DNA from: Pezicula radicicola
Taxonomy: Eukaryota > Ascomycota > Leotiomycetes > Helotiales > Dermateaceae
Length of the DNA: 64,000 bases
Reading direction: 5' to 3'
NCBI GenBank assembly: GCA_003008705.1
Contig: PDUO01000099.1
Location: forward strand, 42,666-106,665
Shown here: piece by piece, positions 24,666 to 36,223 of the stretch
Numbering within the stretch: position 1 is the stretch's first letter
How the letters are laid out: each line of letters opens with the position of its first letter
The notes under the pieces: generated by a model
What the model saw: the letters and a program-made list of their open reading frames with translations, nothing else
What the model was told of the DNA's origin: nothing
Databases searched by the model: none
Made by a program: the position numbers and the translations under genes

Positions 24666-25152
24666 ATGGATTATTGCGTAATGTGAAAGAGTTTTTGCCC
24701 AAAATGGGACCTTGTGGCAACCATAAAGCCTGTATTTAGACATGAACTTGGCAATCATAAATCGATCAATTAGTAGTAAATCCATGTTGTGGTATTGTTA
24801 AAAAGGCTTTTACCGTGAATCGAGGTATACGACACATAGACCAGCAATTCAATAACAAGCCTCAGCAGATCAGACCAAAAATAGTACTAGGTTGATAAGC
24901 ATAACTTAGTAACTGAAGAATTGGATGCTTTTCCCCTGCATTCGGTCAGTCACGTGATTGGCTAGCGTCCTCTAGCGCATCGTCGAAATTGAGGCTCCGG
25001 GTCGCGTTCTGAGGATCGTCAACGTTCGCGCGCATTTCACTAAAGGCATCGAAGCCTTGCGCAATTGCACCACAACAAATCTTCACAAGCATCAGGTCCT
25101 TTAATTAACCGATCGCATAGCGCTTCGGAACAAGAAGAATCCCTATTTCACA
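24666..25152. other. Intergenic, no gene seen
   Basis: 3' flank of gnd1 and promoter of the Ssr4 gene, both on the plus strand. A GC-rich patch at about 24985-25040 precedes the next gene. Confidence 0.5.
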
Positions 25153-27461
25153 ATGCAGGACCCAGGGTTTGGTGTTTCTCGGGACTTGGTATGTTTACAG
25201 TTCACAAGGACCTCAACACCTGCGCAATAAGCTAACTATCCCCAGATTCAACATGTCCATCTCCTCTCAACCTACCGGTATCCCATGCTACCGCAGCTAC
25301 ACCATGAAAAAGTCGCCCAATTGCTTCTGGCTGCTCCAAAAATTGCTCGCGACCAAGCTCCCTTCTACTGGACGTACCTCGACCGACCTGCGACTGGAAC
25401 TATTCTTTTAACATGGCAGCCTCAAAATATTCTAGGCACCGATTTCTCCAGCGACGGATTCATATGGGCTCCTGGAGAGACGGCATATCAGATGGATGTT
25501 AATGTTGAGGGCGGAGTCTACGTAAGGCTCCAGAAGGGAAACGTCTAGGCGATGGCTAACTTCGACTGTAGACTCTGGAGATGTATCAAGCAAAAGTTGG
25601 CTATGCTCCTGGCGAACCATATGCAATCCATAGCCGCAAACGGTACCGCCTTCTACCACCCAAATTTCCGAGTCCCAATGGGCAAACACCAGACCCAAGT
25701 CTATGGATTGTACACTATAGTGACGCAACCCAGCAAGACCGAGTTCCTTCGAACGTTATCCCCGTCGATGTTCGAACAAATACCATAATGAGCACTCGCC
25801 AATACTTGCAGTCACAAGGTCAAATCGTACAAAAAGAATTCATGCTCCACGACCGCGCCAGCTGGCCACAAATTCAATTCCCCAGAGGAGGTACACAGCG
25901 AGGTCCTCAAATGTACGGCGGAAACCAACCCCCAGTTAGGGTCCCGCAGACAATGGCATATCCTCCACAGCATGCCGCACCAGGTCCACCTCCTAGTAAA
26001 AGAGCGCGAACTCAGAACAATGCCGGCCCATCTACTGCTGCTGTGAGCACTGCGTTGGATGTTGCCGACGATGACGAAGATACCTCTCGTGGCGATATCT
26101 TTGATGTTTTGACTCCTCGAGAGATCAGCACAGAACGTTATATGCTAAATCACCGGTGGATGGAGGAAATTCTGAGCTCGCCATACTCCATTCATCAAAT
26201 TATTCCGCCTGATCTTGGACTGGGATTGAAAGGCGAATTAGCGGACTTAACGGAGGGGGTTTTTGATGCTCCTTTCGTGATTGAACCTACGAAGCGAATT
26301 GCTAAATATAATTACGTTGGTCAATTGGATGGCGGCAAGGCTGATGAATTTCGCAAGCGAGCTGCGGAGCGCATTGCTCAGACCAACAGTGAGATTGAAA
26401 AGATGAAAGCTAAGCACGCGAAAAGACTGGCGAAATTTAAGAAGGGATCGATTGTCACAACTGCCGAGAAAGAGCTACGCACTGCAGTCAATGATCCAAC
26501 TGACGTAGGCCCGGAGTACTGGCGTCTGGAAGGAAAAATTGACGAGGAAGATGGTGAGGACGGGAAGGCGGTCACTCGAGTACCATCGAAAGTCGACGAC
26601 ATCCTCGCACAGGTTGTCGAGTCTCTTGGAAAGCATACAGAAGCTGTGCAAGACTTCCGCCGCATACAAGATGGTGGTTTTGAAGAACCGCCAGCCGTCC
26701 GAAGTCCTCCTGCTCAACAACCATCGCGTAACGGATCACATCAGAGTGGCCGAAGTGGGCACTTGGTTGGGGATGCAGATATTGAAATGGGAGAGAGCAG
26801 TGCGGCTGGTTTGCTTGATCAATTCAACCCCGGAACCTCTTCAACGTCTACTCCAGGAAGTAACGCAATTCTTAACATGCTGGGGCGTGTCGGCACCCCA
26901 GGCAGTCTAAGTGTTCACTCACCTCAACCTGCTCCGGCCAGCAGCACTCCACAACCATCAGTTCAACCACCAACGACTACTCAACCAGACGTCAGCATGA
27001 GCAACTCTGGTCAAACTGTTAGTGCCGTTGCCCCAGCAGAAAGTACTGGTACTGGTGACTGGGTTGTTGTTCCTTCCGGTGGCGTATCCCCTGCCCCGTC
27101 AGCAACAACATCAGCCCAGAACCAGCAAACTGCAAGTGCAGCGGCATCAGCAGCTCCGACCCCTCAACCAGCACCACCTGCCACCACATCAAGTGAAACG
27201 CCAAATGAAACTACCACAAGTACGGATGCTATTCCAGGGTTCGAAGGCGATTCTAATGATTTCGGTGACCTTGGGGATCTCGATACTGCTGGTGATGCTC
27301 TTGCTGGGTATGGAGGCGAGGAGATTGGTGGTGACTTGGGAGATCTCGGCGTTGATATGGATATGGGCATGGATGATTCAGCGTTTGGCGAGGCATTCCA
27401 TGGAGTGGAAACAAGGGGTGCTGATGGGGAGACTGGGGATGGTGATGGTGACGGCATTTGA
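25153..27461 (+). CDS. ssr4: SWI/SNF and RSC chromatin-remodelling subunit Ssr4 (DUF1750 family)
   Basis: Nuclear accessory subunit of SWI/SNF-type remodellers, known from fission yeast. Exons 25153-25188, 25246-25521 and 25572-27461 sum to 2202 nt, 733 residues. The N-terminal Ssr4 domain reads QHVHLLSTYRYPML, FYWTYLDRPATGTILLTW, FSSDGFIWAPGETAY and YQAKVGYAPGEPYAIHSRKR. The second conserved region, around residues 280-420, is EISTERYMLNHRWMEEILSSPYSIHQIIPPDLGLGLKGELADLT, followed by a short coiled-coil-like Lys/Glu stretch. The C-terminal 250 residues are disordered, rich in Ser, Pro, Thr and Gln, ending in an acidic Asp/Gly tail. The 36-nt first exon was chosen because it restores the conserved start MQDPGFGVSRDL before IQHVHLL. 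Confidence 0.92.
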
Positions 27462-27945
27462 TTCTGGTGAAAAGCAACAGTGTTGACGATTAATAGATCA
27501 TGTATGATTCGCAAAATAGGAAGCTGTACTATAACATATATTTCAATTACAATCTTCATGGCTTGTTCGGCGACGGCAGTTTCCCAGGTCAAAAGCAGTT
27601 TTAGTATTGGGATAAGTGACCTCATTTAGCACAGCCCTAGTGGTAAGTAGCAATCCCGAGCCCCGAGGTCTCACAACTCCAGAACTATTGATCTCTAAAT
27701 ATGGGTATATGGAAGTCGAGTATATGCGATTTTGAGCCACGGAACGGAACAACCCAACGGGCATCGCGGGGCAACAACAAAAATGTACCCCTCCTTCGAG
27801 GCATGCACTTGTACGATGGTCTAAATGTTAAAATACAACATATATCTGCACACTCTTCGCACTCTTCGCACTCTTCGCACTCTTCGCACTCTTCGCACTC
27901 TTCGCACTCTTCGCACCTCACCTCAAATTTATATCCAGAGTCAAA
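27462..27945. other. Intergenic, contains a minisatellite
   Basis: 3' flank of the Ssr4 gene and promoter of the Rtg2-like gene. Apart from the 9-bp tandem repeat at 27851-27913 nothing is recognisable. Confidence 0.5.
27851..27913. repeat. 9-bp minisatellite (CACTCTTCG)7
   Basis: Seven perfect head-to-tail units ending 32 bp before the ATG of the Rtg2-like gene, so in its 5' leader or core promoter. The minus strand would read as a Glu-Cys-Glu repeat, a coding artefact of the array. Perfection of the copies suggests recent or ongoing length change. Confidence 0.97.
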
Positions 27946-29808
27946 ATGGCAGATCAGATGGGGGATGCCATCACAATTGACAACTTCACAACGAGGATGT
28001 CAAAGTTTGACCCGACTAGTAATTCCAAGCAGCTTTACGGGCTTGTTGATATGGGCAGGTAACTCAGCCTTTTATGTACCACCTCTCTACCTCTCCGTCT
28101 GAGATTCCTAATACTAATACATACATTCAATAGTAACGGTATCCGCTGCTCCATATCAGACCTCTCTCAACCTCAAAGTCGACTCCTGCCTTGCATATTT
28201 CGAGAACGGATCGGTATTTCTCTCTACGATGCGTTGCACGAGTCCACCCCTGACTCGAAGCCCTTCTATTTCTCGACTAAGACAATTACACAAGTTGCAG
28301 AAGCTTTAGCTAGGTTCAAGAAAGTCTGCGACGGCTATGGAGTTGAAGGCAAGAACATTACTGTCTTTGCAACTGAAGCTATGAGGACAGCAAAGAATAA
28401 AGATGAGATGCTGGTGACCATAAAACAAGAGACTGGGTTCAAAGTCGATATTCTAAGCCCTGAAATGGAGAGTCTCTTTGGCGCCATGGGAGCTCGGAGT
28501 GGCTTCGACCAGGTGGATGGGCTCTTCATGGATTTGGGAGGTGGAAGTGTGCAGATGACCTACGTCGATTCGTCCACTGGTGCAGGATATGATATTTTGG
28601 CAGCGCAAGGAGCAAAGAGCCTGCCATTCGGTGCTGCGAGGTTAACTGCTCTTGCGAGCGACGTCAATACTGCAGAAAGCGCCAAGATGGAACTACAAGA
28701 ACAGATGAAGGAGACTTTCGAGGGGATGAAAGAACGATTTCCACGATTAAAAGATCAGGCCAATCCTGGTGTCACCATTTACTTTTGTGGTGGTGGGTTC
28801 CGAGGATATGGGAGCATGCTGATGCACACTGATTCTGTTCAGCCATACCCCATACCAGTTATTGGCGGCTACACTGCTCCTGGTGATCGTTTTATCCAAT
28901 GGAAAGAGATGCTGAAGGCAAATGACCACGATGGGAAGATATACGGTTTGTCGAAACGTAGGCGAGAACAATTTCCAGCCATTGTCGAGGTTGTTCGGGC
29001 TCTTGTCGAGGCTGTGCCCAAAATCAAGCAAGTCATCTTCTGCAGTGGTGGTAATCGAGAAGGTGTCCTTTACATGAAACTACCGTCAGATGTCAGAGAA
29101 ACTAACCCGATACCCTTGCTGCCAGGTGGCGCTCCTGCTGATCACACCGAGGGTGTTTTCTCATCCGTCATTCAAAGGATTTCTCTTGCCCTCCCTAGTG
29201 GTACTCCGTCCATTTTCACTCAGGAAGTTCAGACCTACATCGCTCGCAATATTTGGGTACACCAAGGTGACGAAGATAATTCGAATAGTTCGCGGGCACT
29301 GCACAGCCCTATATCTGGCTCTCTTGCTTGCCAGCCCGGTCTCACACATCAGCTACGAGCCGTGCTTGCACTCACAATGTGTGCTAGATGGGGTTCCGAC
29401 CTTGGATCTGATGATAGAGATCTCCGCGCTAAGCTTCAGGCTCTGGTAGGGCCTGATCTGGCTTTCTGGTGCAATTACATTGGAGCGGTCACGCGGGCTC
29501 TCGCAACTATCATTCCGACATTACCCCAGGTTCCACTTGAATCTGGGCCCTATCATGATTCTATATGGTATGTCTTAGCTCGATCTACCAAGCGGAATTC
29601 TCATTAGAACGACGACTAACTTAATAGGTTCAAATCGGATATAGTGAACGGTCTTGGGAAGAAAGGACATAAGTCTCGTATTGAGCTAAAAATTATCATT
29701 CCCAAGCATGCTCGGGGTGGTATTGATCTTGGCAACTTGGAAGACATGTTCTCAAAGGTTGGGAAGGGCCTCCATCTTGGGTGGGTAGTTGAGGCCGAGG
29801 TTCTGTGA
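27946..29808 (+). CDS. Ppx/GppA phosphatase-family protein, Rtg2-like
   Basis: Exons 27946-28058, 28134-29567 and 29628-29808 sum to 1728 nt, 575 residues, close to yeast Rtg2 (588). This actin-fold family includes bacterial exopolyphosphatase and guanosine pentaphosphatase; yeast Rtg2 relays mitochondrial stress to the nucleus (retrograde response). The first phosphate-binding loop, GLVDMGSNGIRCS (residues about 32-44), is rebuilt across intron 1. The second is LFMDLGGGSVQMTYVD. Also conserved are FATEAMRTAKN, ILSPEMESLFGAMGA, IYFCGGGFRGYG and CSGGNREGVLYMKL. The C-terminal 250 residues are helical, as in Rtg2. Whether it is a signalling protein or an active polyphosphatase cannot be read from the sequence. 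Confidence 0.92.
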
Positions 29809-30783
29809 TAAAAGATTTGATGATACGGCGGATTTTTGATACCCAGTAGAACCAATTGTATGTGTAGTCTTGTTTATTAATAAGTTTATAGCATTAATTT
29901 CCCTAAGATTCCATTTCATTGCCCTGTACATGGATGGATTGGATTGTGAGAGAAGCTATCATCACTTGTGGGTCTCTGATTTGAATTGCCCAAAGGCTAA
30001 TCATTGAAGATGCTCTTAACTGTCCGTTATTTACCTTAATTAACCGCGTTTTTAAAATAATGTTCCACGGGAACCTCGTCAAGTTAGCCCGCGCAACATA
30101 AATTTACGTAGTAGTTATCCAGAATATTTATACTAGTCTACAACACCATTACCGAGTTCTTAAGCTAGAATAGGAAGAGAAAGCTTATTTGGAGGAGTTA
30201 GAGTATGAAGAAGTTATAGCATAATTGAAGTTTAGGGTTGAGGTCTTAAATGTATGCAGGAATTTACTGATGGCGTTAGTGAAGAATATGCGCAAGTAGA
30301 TGATTGAGTATTTGGATGGCTTGATTGGCTTACGTGGAGTTGTTGGTTGTCTTTAAGGAATTAGAGAAGAGATCTAAAGGAGGATTTTCAGAGCTTTTCA
30401 ATACAAAGCCTCCTAATTTTTATATCCGCGACGTCAACCAGGTCCCCAAATTTCCTTCTAGTTTTAATATTATTATAGGACAGTCAGTAAGACCGCAAGA
30501 TGTTATTCACTTGGGAATAGCAGCGGTCGCTACCCCTTTTCACCTCATGCTTAGCCGAGGGTCTGCTCTAACCAAACAAAAACACCAAAAAAAAGCAAAT
30601 CACTTTTAGGAAGCAAAACTCGAATTTCTCACAGCAGGGTAGAGCCAACGAGCGCTACCGGATGGAATGTCTCATGTTTGCTTTACAGATTTGATATTCC
30701 GGAACCTTAGGGACAAAATCTCGCTTGTGTAATACACAGCCTGTATAATAGCACTTAGTAAACTACCTACCTACCTACTGTTT
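29809..30783. other. Intergenic with AT-rich, probably degenerate repeat DNA
   Basis: From about 30010 the sequence is AT-rich with broken Glu/Arg-rich frames. A 94-codon frame at 30325-30609 (alternative start) has no family resemblance. I read it as decayed mobile-element or repeat DNA, but cannot name the element. Confidence 0.4.
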
Positions 30784-32017
30784 CTACGGATGCTCCCCAT
30801 TGACAAGTACATAACGGTACTTTGCTTTGCCCTCTTTAATATCAACAAGAGCCTTGTTAGCCTCCTTCATCGACCGTTCTTCAATCCAAGGTTTTACTTT
30901 CTTTTCCGCTGCAAGCTGCAACATATCTCTTATGTTTTCTGGTGACCCAATGCAAGATCCTCGTACGCTGATTCTGCTCACTATCAAGCTTGGTGCTGGA
31001 ATTGCTAGAACACCATCATCTGGGTTTCCAACTTGCACAAAGGTACCTTCGGGTTTAAGAAGTGCTAGGTAATCTGAAATTGGGCTCTAGAAGGAAGTTC
31101 AGTAAGAGTCAAGGCAATCCCTACAAAAGCAGCGAGCTAAGGAATATCAACTCACTTTAGACGAGGATATCGTACACACAAGTAGATCGAGAGATCTCCC
31201 ATTATGTTTAGCCCAATCAATATCATCTTCCGTGGCAATATACGAGTCTGCACCGAGCGCAAGAGCATCAGCTCTCTTCCCAGCCTTACGCGAAATAGCA
31301 ACCACCTTCTCAGCACCCAACGCCTTTCCCCAAAGAACCCCAAAATGACCAAGACCACCAAGCCCAATAACACCAACTCTCTTTCCTGGACCACAACCAT
31401 AGTGCTTCATAGGATAATAAGTAGTAATCCCAGCACATAACATCGGTGCTGCTTCAGCAGAGGGAATAGCACCAGGAATCTTAACCACGAAATGTGCTGG
31501 CGCTCGGTTATATAACGCATACCCTCCATATGATCTCCCACCGTTAAAATGCACTGAGTTATAGGTTTCTACGAATTTTGTGGCACAGTATTGTTCTAGT
31601 CCTGTTGCACATTCTTCGCAATGTCCGTTTCGTCCTTGACAGGAATCACTTTGTGCTCCTACGCCTACGCGATCCCCAATTTTTATGTCTTTGACCTTTG
31701 AGCCGACTCGAATTGCAATGCCGATTATTTCGTGGCCAACGCAGCAAGGGTAATTGGCATTTTTCTATGGTGTTTTAGTAAGTTGTACTTTTGGCTGCGA
31801 AGTATTGTTATATAGGTCTCTAGATTTCGGATATATTTACCCAACCATTCTTCAATGTGTGCAAATCGGAACCGCAGATGCTGCAATGAGTGATTTTGAT
31901 GTCGACGTCGGTTTCTTCCCATGGCTTCGGCTCGAATGACGACCATACCATTGTTCCATTTACAGAGCCTTCATCCAGGCCCATCCAACCTTCAAATTTG
32001 TAATCGGGGTTCGACAT
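30784..32017 (-). CDS. Zinc-dependent medium-chain alcohol dehydrogenase (ADH6/cinnamyl-alcohol-type, NADPH)
   Basis: Exons 32017-31841, 31764-31156 and 31086-30784 give 362 residues. Reversible reduction of aldehydes to alcohols, cytosolic. Catalytic-zinc residues are visible in HCSICGSDLHTL and CCVGHEIIG. The structural-zinc Cys cluster is CQGRNGHCEECATGLEQYC, with the spacing of the ADH6/CAD family. The dinucleotide fold motif is GVIGLGGLGHFGVLWGKA, followed by AISRKAGKRADAL, whose basic residue favours NADPH. The C-terminus KAKYRYVLVNG is typical. It is head-to-head with an aldo-keto reductase 658 bp away, suggesting joint induction in carbonyl detoxification. Confidence 0.95.
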
Positions 32018-32675
32018 GATTATTTGGGAGGAATATCAAGTAATTTGTTAGAAGTATATGAATAGTTCTGAGTAATACCTCACATTTATATCAAGTTTGG
32101 CAGTTTCTGTCCAGTGCCGAGATATACCGAAAGTCAATCAATAGTTTCGATTGGGCTTTAGCCATTTTATCTCTGGTTTCAAACGCCTATTTATATATAA
32201 AAGCGCATGCAAGTTATTATCCGATAGCCCAAATATTTCCTACGAGTATCCTATTGGTGAAATTATATATCGCAGTGTATCTTAAATGTCGTACCTCGCA
32301 GCAATTAACAATGTCCATGCAACCTGCTTACTGCAAACTTCAAGCGAGGAGCGAGCAAGCCCCGCAATACCACCACTTTTGGCGATGCCTTTCCAGCGGC
32401 TCGGGACTATGACGTGCTTGGTGTATGGATCTCTAACAAAAGAATTGTCAAACCAACACACGTTGTTCAGAGGGGGGACCCAGTTTGATCAGTGAGTTTT
32501 CAAGCACGTTACCGGAGTTTGGCATAACTCCGTAAGTACCTTCTTGTGAAGAGTGATTAAAGACTTGGTATTTCCTCCTCTGGTGTAAACGACCTACTCA
32601 ACTTCTCGTACCAACGCCGTAATCTCCTACCCCCAGTATAGCACAACAGTTCAATTGCTCTGCGAATTAATCAAG
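32018..32675. promoter_or_regulatory. Divergent intergenic region, ADH / aldo-keto reductase
   Basis: 658 bp between two divergent start codons of NADPH-type reductases. A TATATATAAAAG stretch at about 32190-32205 is a TATA candidate. No specific operator is claimed. Confidence 0.5.
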
Positions 32676-33732
32676 ATGGCGTCCGCAGCAAAGACCAAGG
32701 TGCCTCTTGTCTTCGGCGCCATGACTTTTGGGAAAGCAGGTACGGTAACGCGCCTTCTACCATTAAATAGGCAGTTGCTGATTCTCAATCTTAACAGGCG
32801 TTGAGCAGACTCGAGTCCACGACCTCAAGACTTGCGGTGCCATGCTCGATCTTTTCCAAAAGCACGGCCACAAGGAAGTTGACACCGCTCGAGTCTATGG
32901 TCAAGGATCATCTGAAGAATATCTAGGTGAATTGAAATGGCAAGATCGTGGTATCGTGATGGAGACAAAACTTTACCCAACATCTGGCAAGATAACTCAC
33001 TCATCATCTGATCTTCGGAAGTTTCTCAATGAGTCGTTGAAGGCGCTTAAGGCTGATAAGATCGATATGTGGTATCTTCACGGTCCAGATAGAAAGGTTC
33101 CTTACGAAGAGACATTTAAGGCTGTTAATGATCTTTACAAAGAGGGACTCTTTGCTCGATTCGGACTCAGTAACTACATGAGTTGGGAAATCGCCTACAT
33201 CAATGAGATATGTATTCAAAATGGATGGATTCGACCTTCCGTTTATCAAGGAGTCTACAACGCAATCCACCGCACCGTTGAAGCTGAACTCTTCCCCTGT
33301 CTCCGTCATTACAAAATGGGGTTCTATGCATACAATCCCCTCGCAGGCGGATATCTCACATCCCGATATCAACGCGAAAAGCTCTCATCTAACATCGAAG
33401 ACGGCTCGCGATTTGATCCTAAGACAAATCAAGGAAAATTATATCAAAAGAGATATATAAATAATACCATGTTTGATGCTCTTGATATTGTTCGGGAAGC
33501 AGGGAAGAAGTTTGGGTTGACGGAGACGGAGATGGCGTTGAGATGGGAGATGCATCATTCTTTGTTGAGGAAAGAGTTGGGTGATACGGTTATTATTGGG
33601 GCTAGTAGTTTGAAGCATTTGGAGGAGAATTTGGTCGATGCTGAGAAGGGTCCTTTGCCTGAGGAGGTTGTAGAGTCGCTGGATAGGGCTTGGGCTGTTG
33701 CGAAGCCGGCGGCTTGGAATTATTATCATTAA
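32676..33732 (+). CDS. Aldo-keto reductase, AKR7 (aflatoxin aldehyde reductase) type
   Basis: Exons 32676-32739 and 32798-33732 sum to 999 nt, 332 residues. NADPH-dependent reduction of aldehydes and dicarbonyls, cytosolic. N-terminal PLVFGAMTFGKAG is the first beta-strand. The catalytic tetrad is visible as Asp and Tyr in EVDTARVYGQGSSEE, Lys in METKLYP, and His in MWYLHGPDR. FGLSNYMSWEI, NPLAGGYLTSRY and the cofactor-binding IIGASSLKHLEENL are AKR7 features. The intron splits the Gly codon of KAG-VEQ. Divergent from the Zn alcohol dehydrogenase; tail-to-tail with a bZIP regulator. Confidence 0.95.
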
Positions 33733-33903
33733 ATAATAGGTGGTGAATAGGGGCTTAAAAATGCTGCATCATCAAGAGGCTATTCCATGGCTGTCCTCGT
33801 GGCGCCAAGGCTCTGAATTAAACACCAGAATCAAACGAGTACTCGAGATGAAAATGCGTGTAGAAGATCTACTAATTTTTGGGAGGCTTCTCAAGTTATA
33901 TTG

Positions 33904-34951
33904 TCAGACCTTAAAGACCAGTGGCCTCTCTCCTCTTTTCGCACGCCAGTAATTGGTTGATCGAAACAGTTCATGACAACCACTAACAATCCAACCCCAT
34001 TTCGACAAGAACTCTTCGCTTACTTCCCAAGAATCCGGATCCCAGGGGTCCCCCCAAACAATCATACCCGTCCTCTCGCTCGGCGAATCGCAGAATTCTA
34101 CGAGGTCCATACATAGTGGTGTGTCATCGTAATCTCCCCCTTGTCGTAGCATATTATCCCGCATATTAGGTATGGGGAAGAGATCGATCCAGGGATGATG
34201 TGGAACCGTTCGTTGCAGGGTCGTAGGCCGGAGACTAGCGGGACATGAGATGGTGCCTTCCCTTGCTTCATGATCATCGCTGTTGAATGGAGATACTGCT
34301 TCTGCATCCATCCACTCCATTTTAAAGCCTAGGGCTAAATCATTGGAAAGTAGTGCTCGGAAGACATTGAATTGAATCAGTGTGAGGAGGTGATCTACTT
34401 TAGGAGAGCCAAGCAGGTAGTTCTTTTTATAGGAATCTTCCAGTTGTTTTATCAATTTATGTGCTTCCGGTTTGCTCATATGACAGATGGTGTCACATGT
34501 CAATATGGGAGCTTTCGAAGGACTTAGGTTAAGGTTTGTTGAAGAATTATTGTCTTCGAAATTGTCATCTGCAGATTGAGAGCCGTGCCGCAGCCTACAT
34601 ATGCTAGATGGTCCAGCGTATGTCTCGAATTCAGAGACGGCTGTAGTATGCAGAGCTAAGGCAGGGTTTGTTAGAGGACTATTCGTATTCCTAGCTCGAT
34701 TGCGCTTCCTTTTAGTGGTTGCATGCCTTCTTCCTGTATAGAAGCAACGTATTATTCGCTGAATCTCACAACTGTTCGGTAGCAATAGATTAGATCCGTT
34801 ACTTACTGTAGATCCTCTGATTGATCCGATTTTGAATCTTCCTCCGCTCTGCAGGGCTCGTGAGACCGGTCCAGTCGTCTTCGGGAGCACGAGCTTCTAT
34901 CTGCTGTTGCATCTCCACCACAGGTATCGCGTCCAGCCTAGTCGCTTCCAT
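33904..34951 (-). CDS. bZIP-type transcription factor with DUF3425 C-terminal domain
   Basis: Exons 34951-34807 and 34733-33904 sum to 975 nt, 324 residues. The basic region is split by the intron and reads RRKIQNRINQR-IYRRR, followed by Lys/Arg-rich KRKRNRAR. No clear heptad-leucine zipper follows, as is usual in this fungal subgroup. The C-terminal half carries the DUF3425 blocks: NVFRALLSNDLALGF, HHPWIDLFPIPNMRDNML, IVWGDPWDPDSWEVSEEFLSKWGW and NYWRAKRGE. The N-terminal EDDWTGLTSPAERRK is typical. The start is the ATG giving MEATRLD; the frame extends upstream only to a GTG. It may control the neighbouring reductase pair, but this is only positional inference. Confidence 0.88.
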
Positions 34952-35280
34952 GGTCCGAAAGGTACGAAATGTCGTGGAGCAGTAATCAAGCGACAAAATA
35001 TCCACAGGTCAGTCAATATTGAAATTTAGCAGTACGAATGATTGAGATTCGTCGTTCGTGTATGCAAGCTGCTTATTATTTTCTGTTGGTGTTCTGGTTT
35101 AGATTTGTACTTGCAAAACCAAGAGGAAGAGAGATCTCCGGTCGTTAAACCCGATGAGACCGGCAGTAGCAGCGGGAGCCGTGGAGCTAATGCAGCCTGC
35201 TTATGGTGGGACTTTATAAAGCTGTTTAATTGGCTGAACATGAATCTTACAATCGCCCTCGCTTAGTGAAACCACACCCT
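34952..35280. other. Intergenic, bZIP promoter
   Basis: Upstream region of the bZIP gene, ending where the AT-rich repeat block begins. No feature recognised. Confidence 0.45.
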
Positions 35281-35313
35281 TTTTACTTTGTCTGTTCGCT
35301 TAATTTAGGGGGT

Positions 35314-35760
35314 TTACTTCTTAGAAGGAAGTACGACTAAAAAGAAGTTACCCCGCGAGGCGTATTAGGCGAGAAATTAGAGTTCTTTAGTAATTTTTTT
35401 TTAGATATATCTTAGTAGAATCTTAGTATAAAACGTTTCTTATTTAGGTAAGTAAGGTATTTTTATAAGTATCTTAAAACTTATATATAAAGTAACTAAC
35501 TACTATTAACTATTGTAAGATAACTCTTATTTAATTAAAGCTCTCTTAAGTTATACTATAAGACCTCTTATATTTTTTTAACTTTCTCTTTCTTATTAAT
35601 TAATCTTATAAGTCTTATAAACTTTTAGAATTAAAGAAATCTTAACTAATATATACTAAGGCTAATAAAAATCCTGTCTTATCTGCGTTCGTCTATAATA
35701 TAAGGCGATTCGCTTTATACAACTAATTAGTAATTGAACAAGCACCTCTTCAGTTATACT
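35314..35760 (-). repeat. AT-rich dispersed-repeat copy 1 (inverted), RIP-like decay
   Basis: Read on the minus strand, the end of this block (GTACTTCCTTCTAAGAAGTA preceded by CTTTTTAGTC and GCCTCGCGGGG) matches the ends of copies at about 40100-40440 and 46300-46554. The rest is AT-rich with few CA or TG dinucleotides and no open frame. The outer boundary at 35314 is clear; the inner limit is uncertain. Confidence 0.65.
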
Positions 35761-35849
35761 GTTCAGCTCTTGTCTTTGCCCCAAAGAGGAGTATCATTCG
35801 GAGACGATTTGAGAAGTGTATTCTACTATGGATCTAGAGGAAAACCAAA

Positions 35850-36143
35850 ATGCAGGTAGATTGGAGTACTCCGTTACAGACGCTCGAGGCCCACTCGGCC
35901 TTAGTCAGATCAGTCACCTTCTCGCCCGACGGCAAGGTAAGACCGAATTTATGTGTAGTAAACGATTGGGTAGTAGAAGGAGGGACAAATGTTTTCTGGC
36001 TTCCTCCTGATTATCGAAGGACACATGAGGCTATCTGGAAGAGAACTTTGGTATTAGGATACTCATTAAGGATAATAACTATTCTAGTATTTAAAAAAAT
36101 TCAGTTCCAATTTGAGAGTATGCGCCCTCCGGTTGACAAGTAA
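35850..36143 (+). pseudogene. C-terminal fragment of a NACHT-WD40 (NLR-like) protein
   Basis: A frame of 97 codons carries one WD40 unit start (LQTLEAHSALVRSVTFSPDGK) fused to the typical C-terminal block of fungal NACHT-WD40 proteins: a Trp-Val segment, FWLPPDYRRTHEAIWKRTLVLGYS. NACHT, further WD40 repeats and the N-terminal effector domain are all absent, and AT-rich repeat DNA lies directly upstream. WD40 tails of this kind recombine often in fungal NLR genes, so a fragment is expected debris. Expression is unlikely. Confidence 0.72.
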
Positions 36144-36223
36144 AGAGTCGTGTGCAACTTGTCCTCGTGCTCCTCCTTGGTAGGTAATCTTGTCAACGGG
36201 ATTTTGAAAGGTCGCTTGCACCA

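Noticed and set aside
27685..27921. Minus-strand frame with Glu-Glu-Cys repeats as a metal-binding protein
   Set aside because: It is only the 9-bp minisatellite read in frame, lying in the leader of the Rtg2-like gene.
30325..30609. 94-codon frame as a gene
   Set aside because: Alternative start codon, surrounding AT-rich decay and no recognisable family.
34952..35005. Longer N-terminus for the bZIP gene
   Set aside because: The extension begins at GTG, not ATG; the ATG at 34951 gives a typical start.
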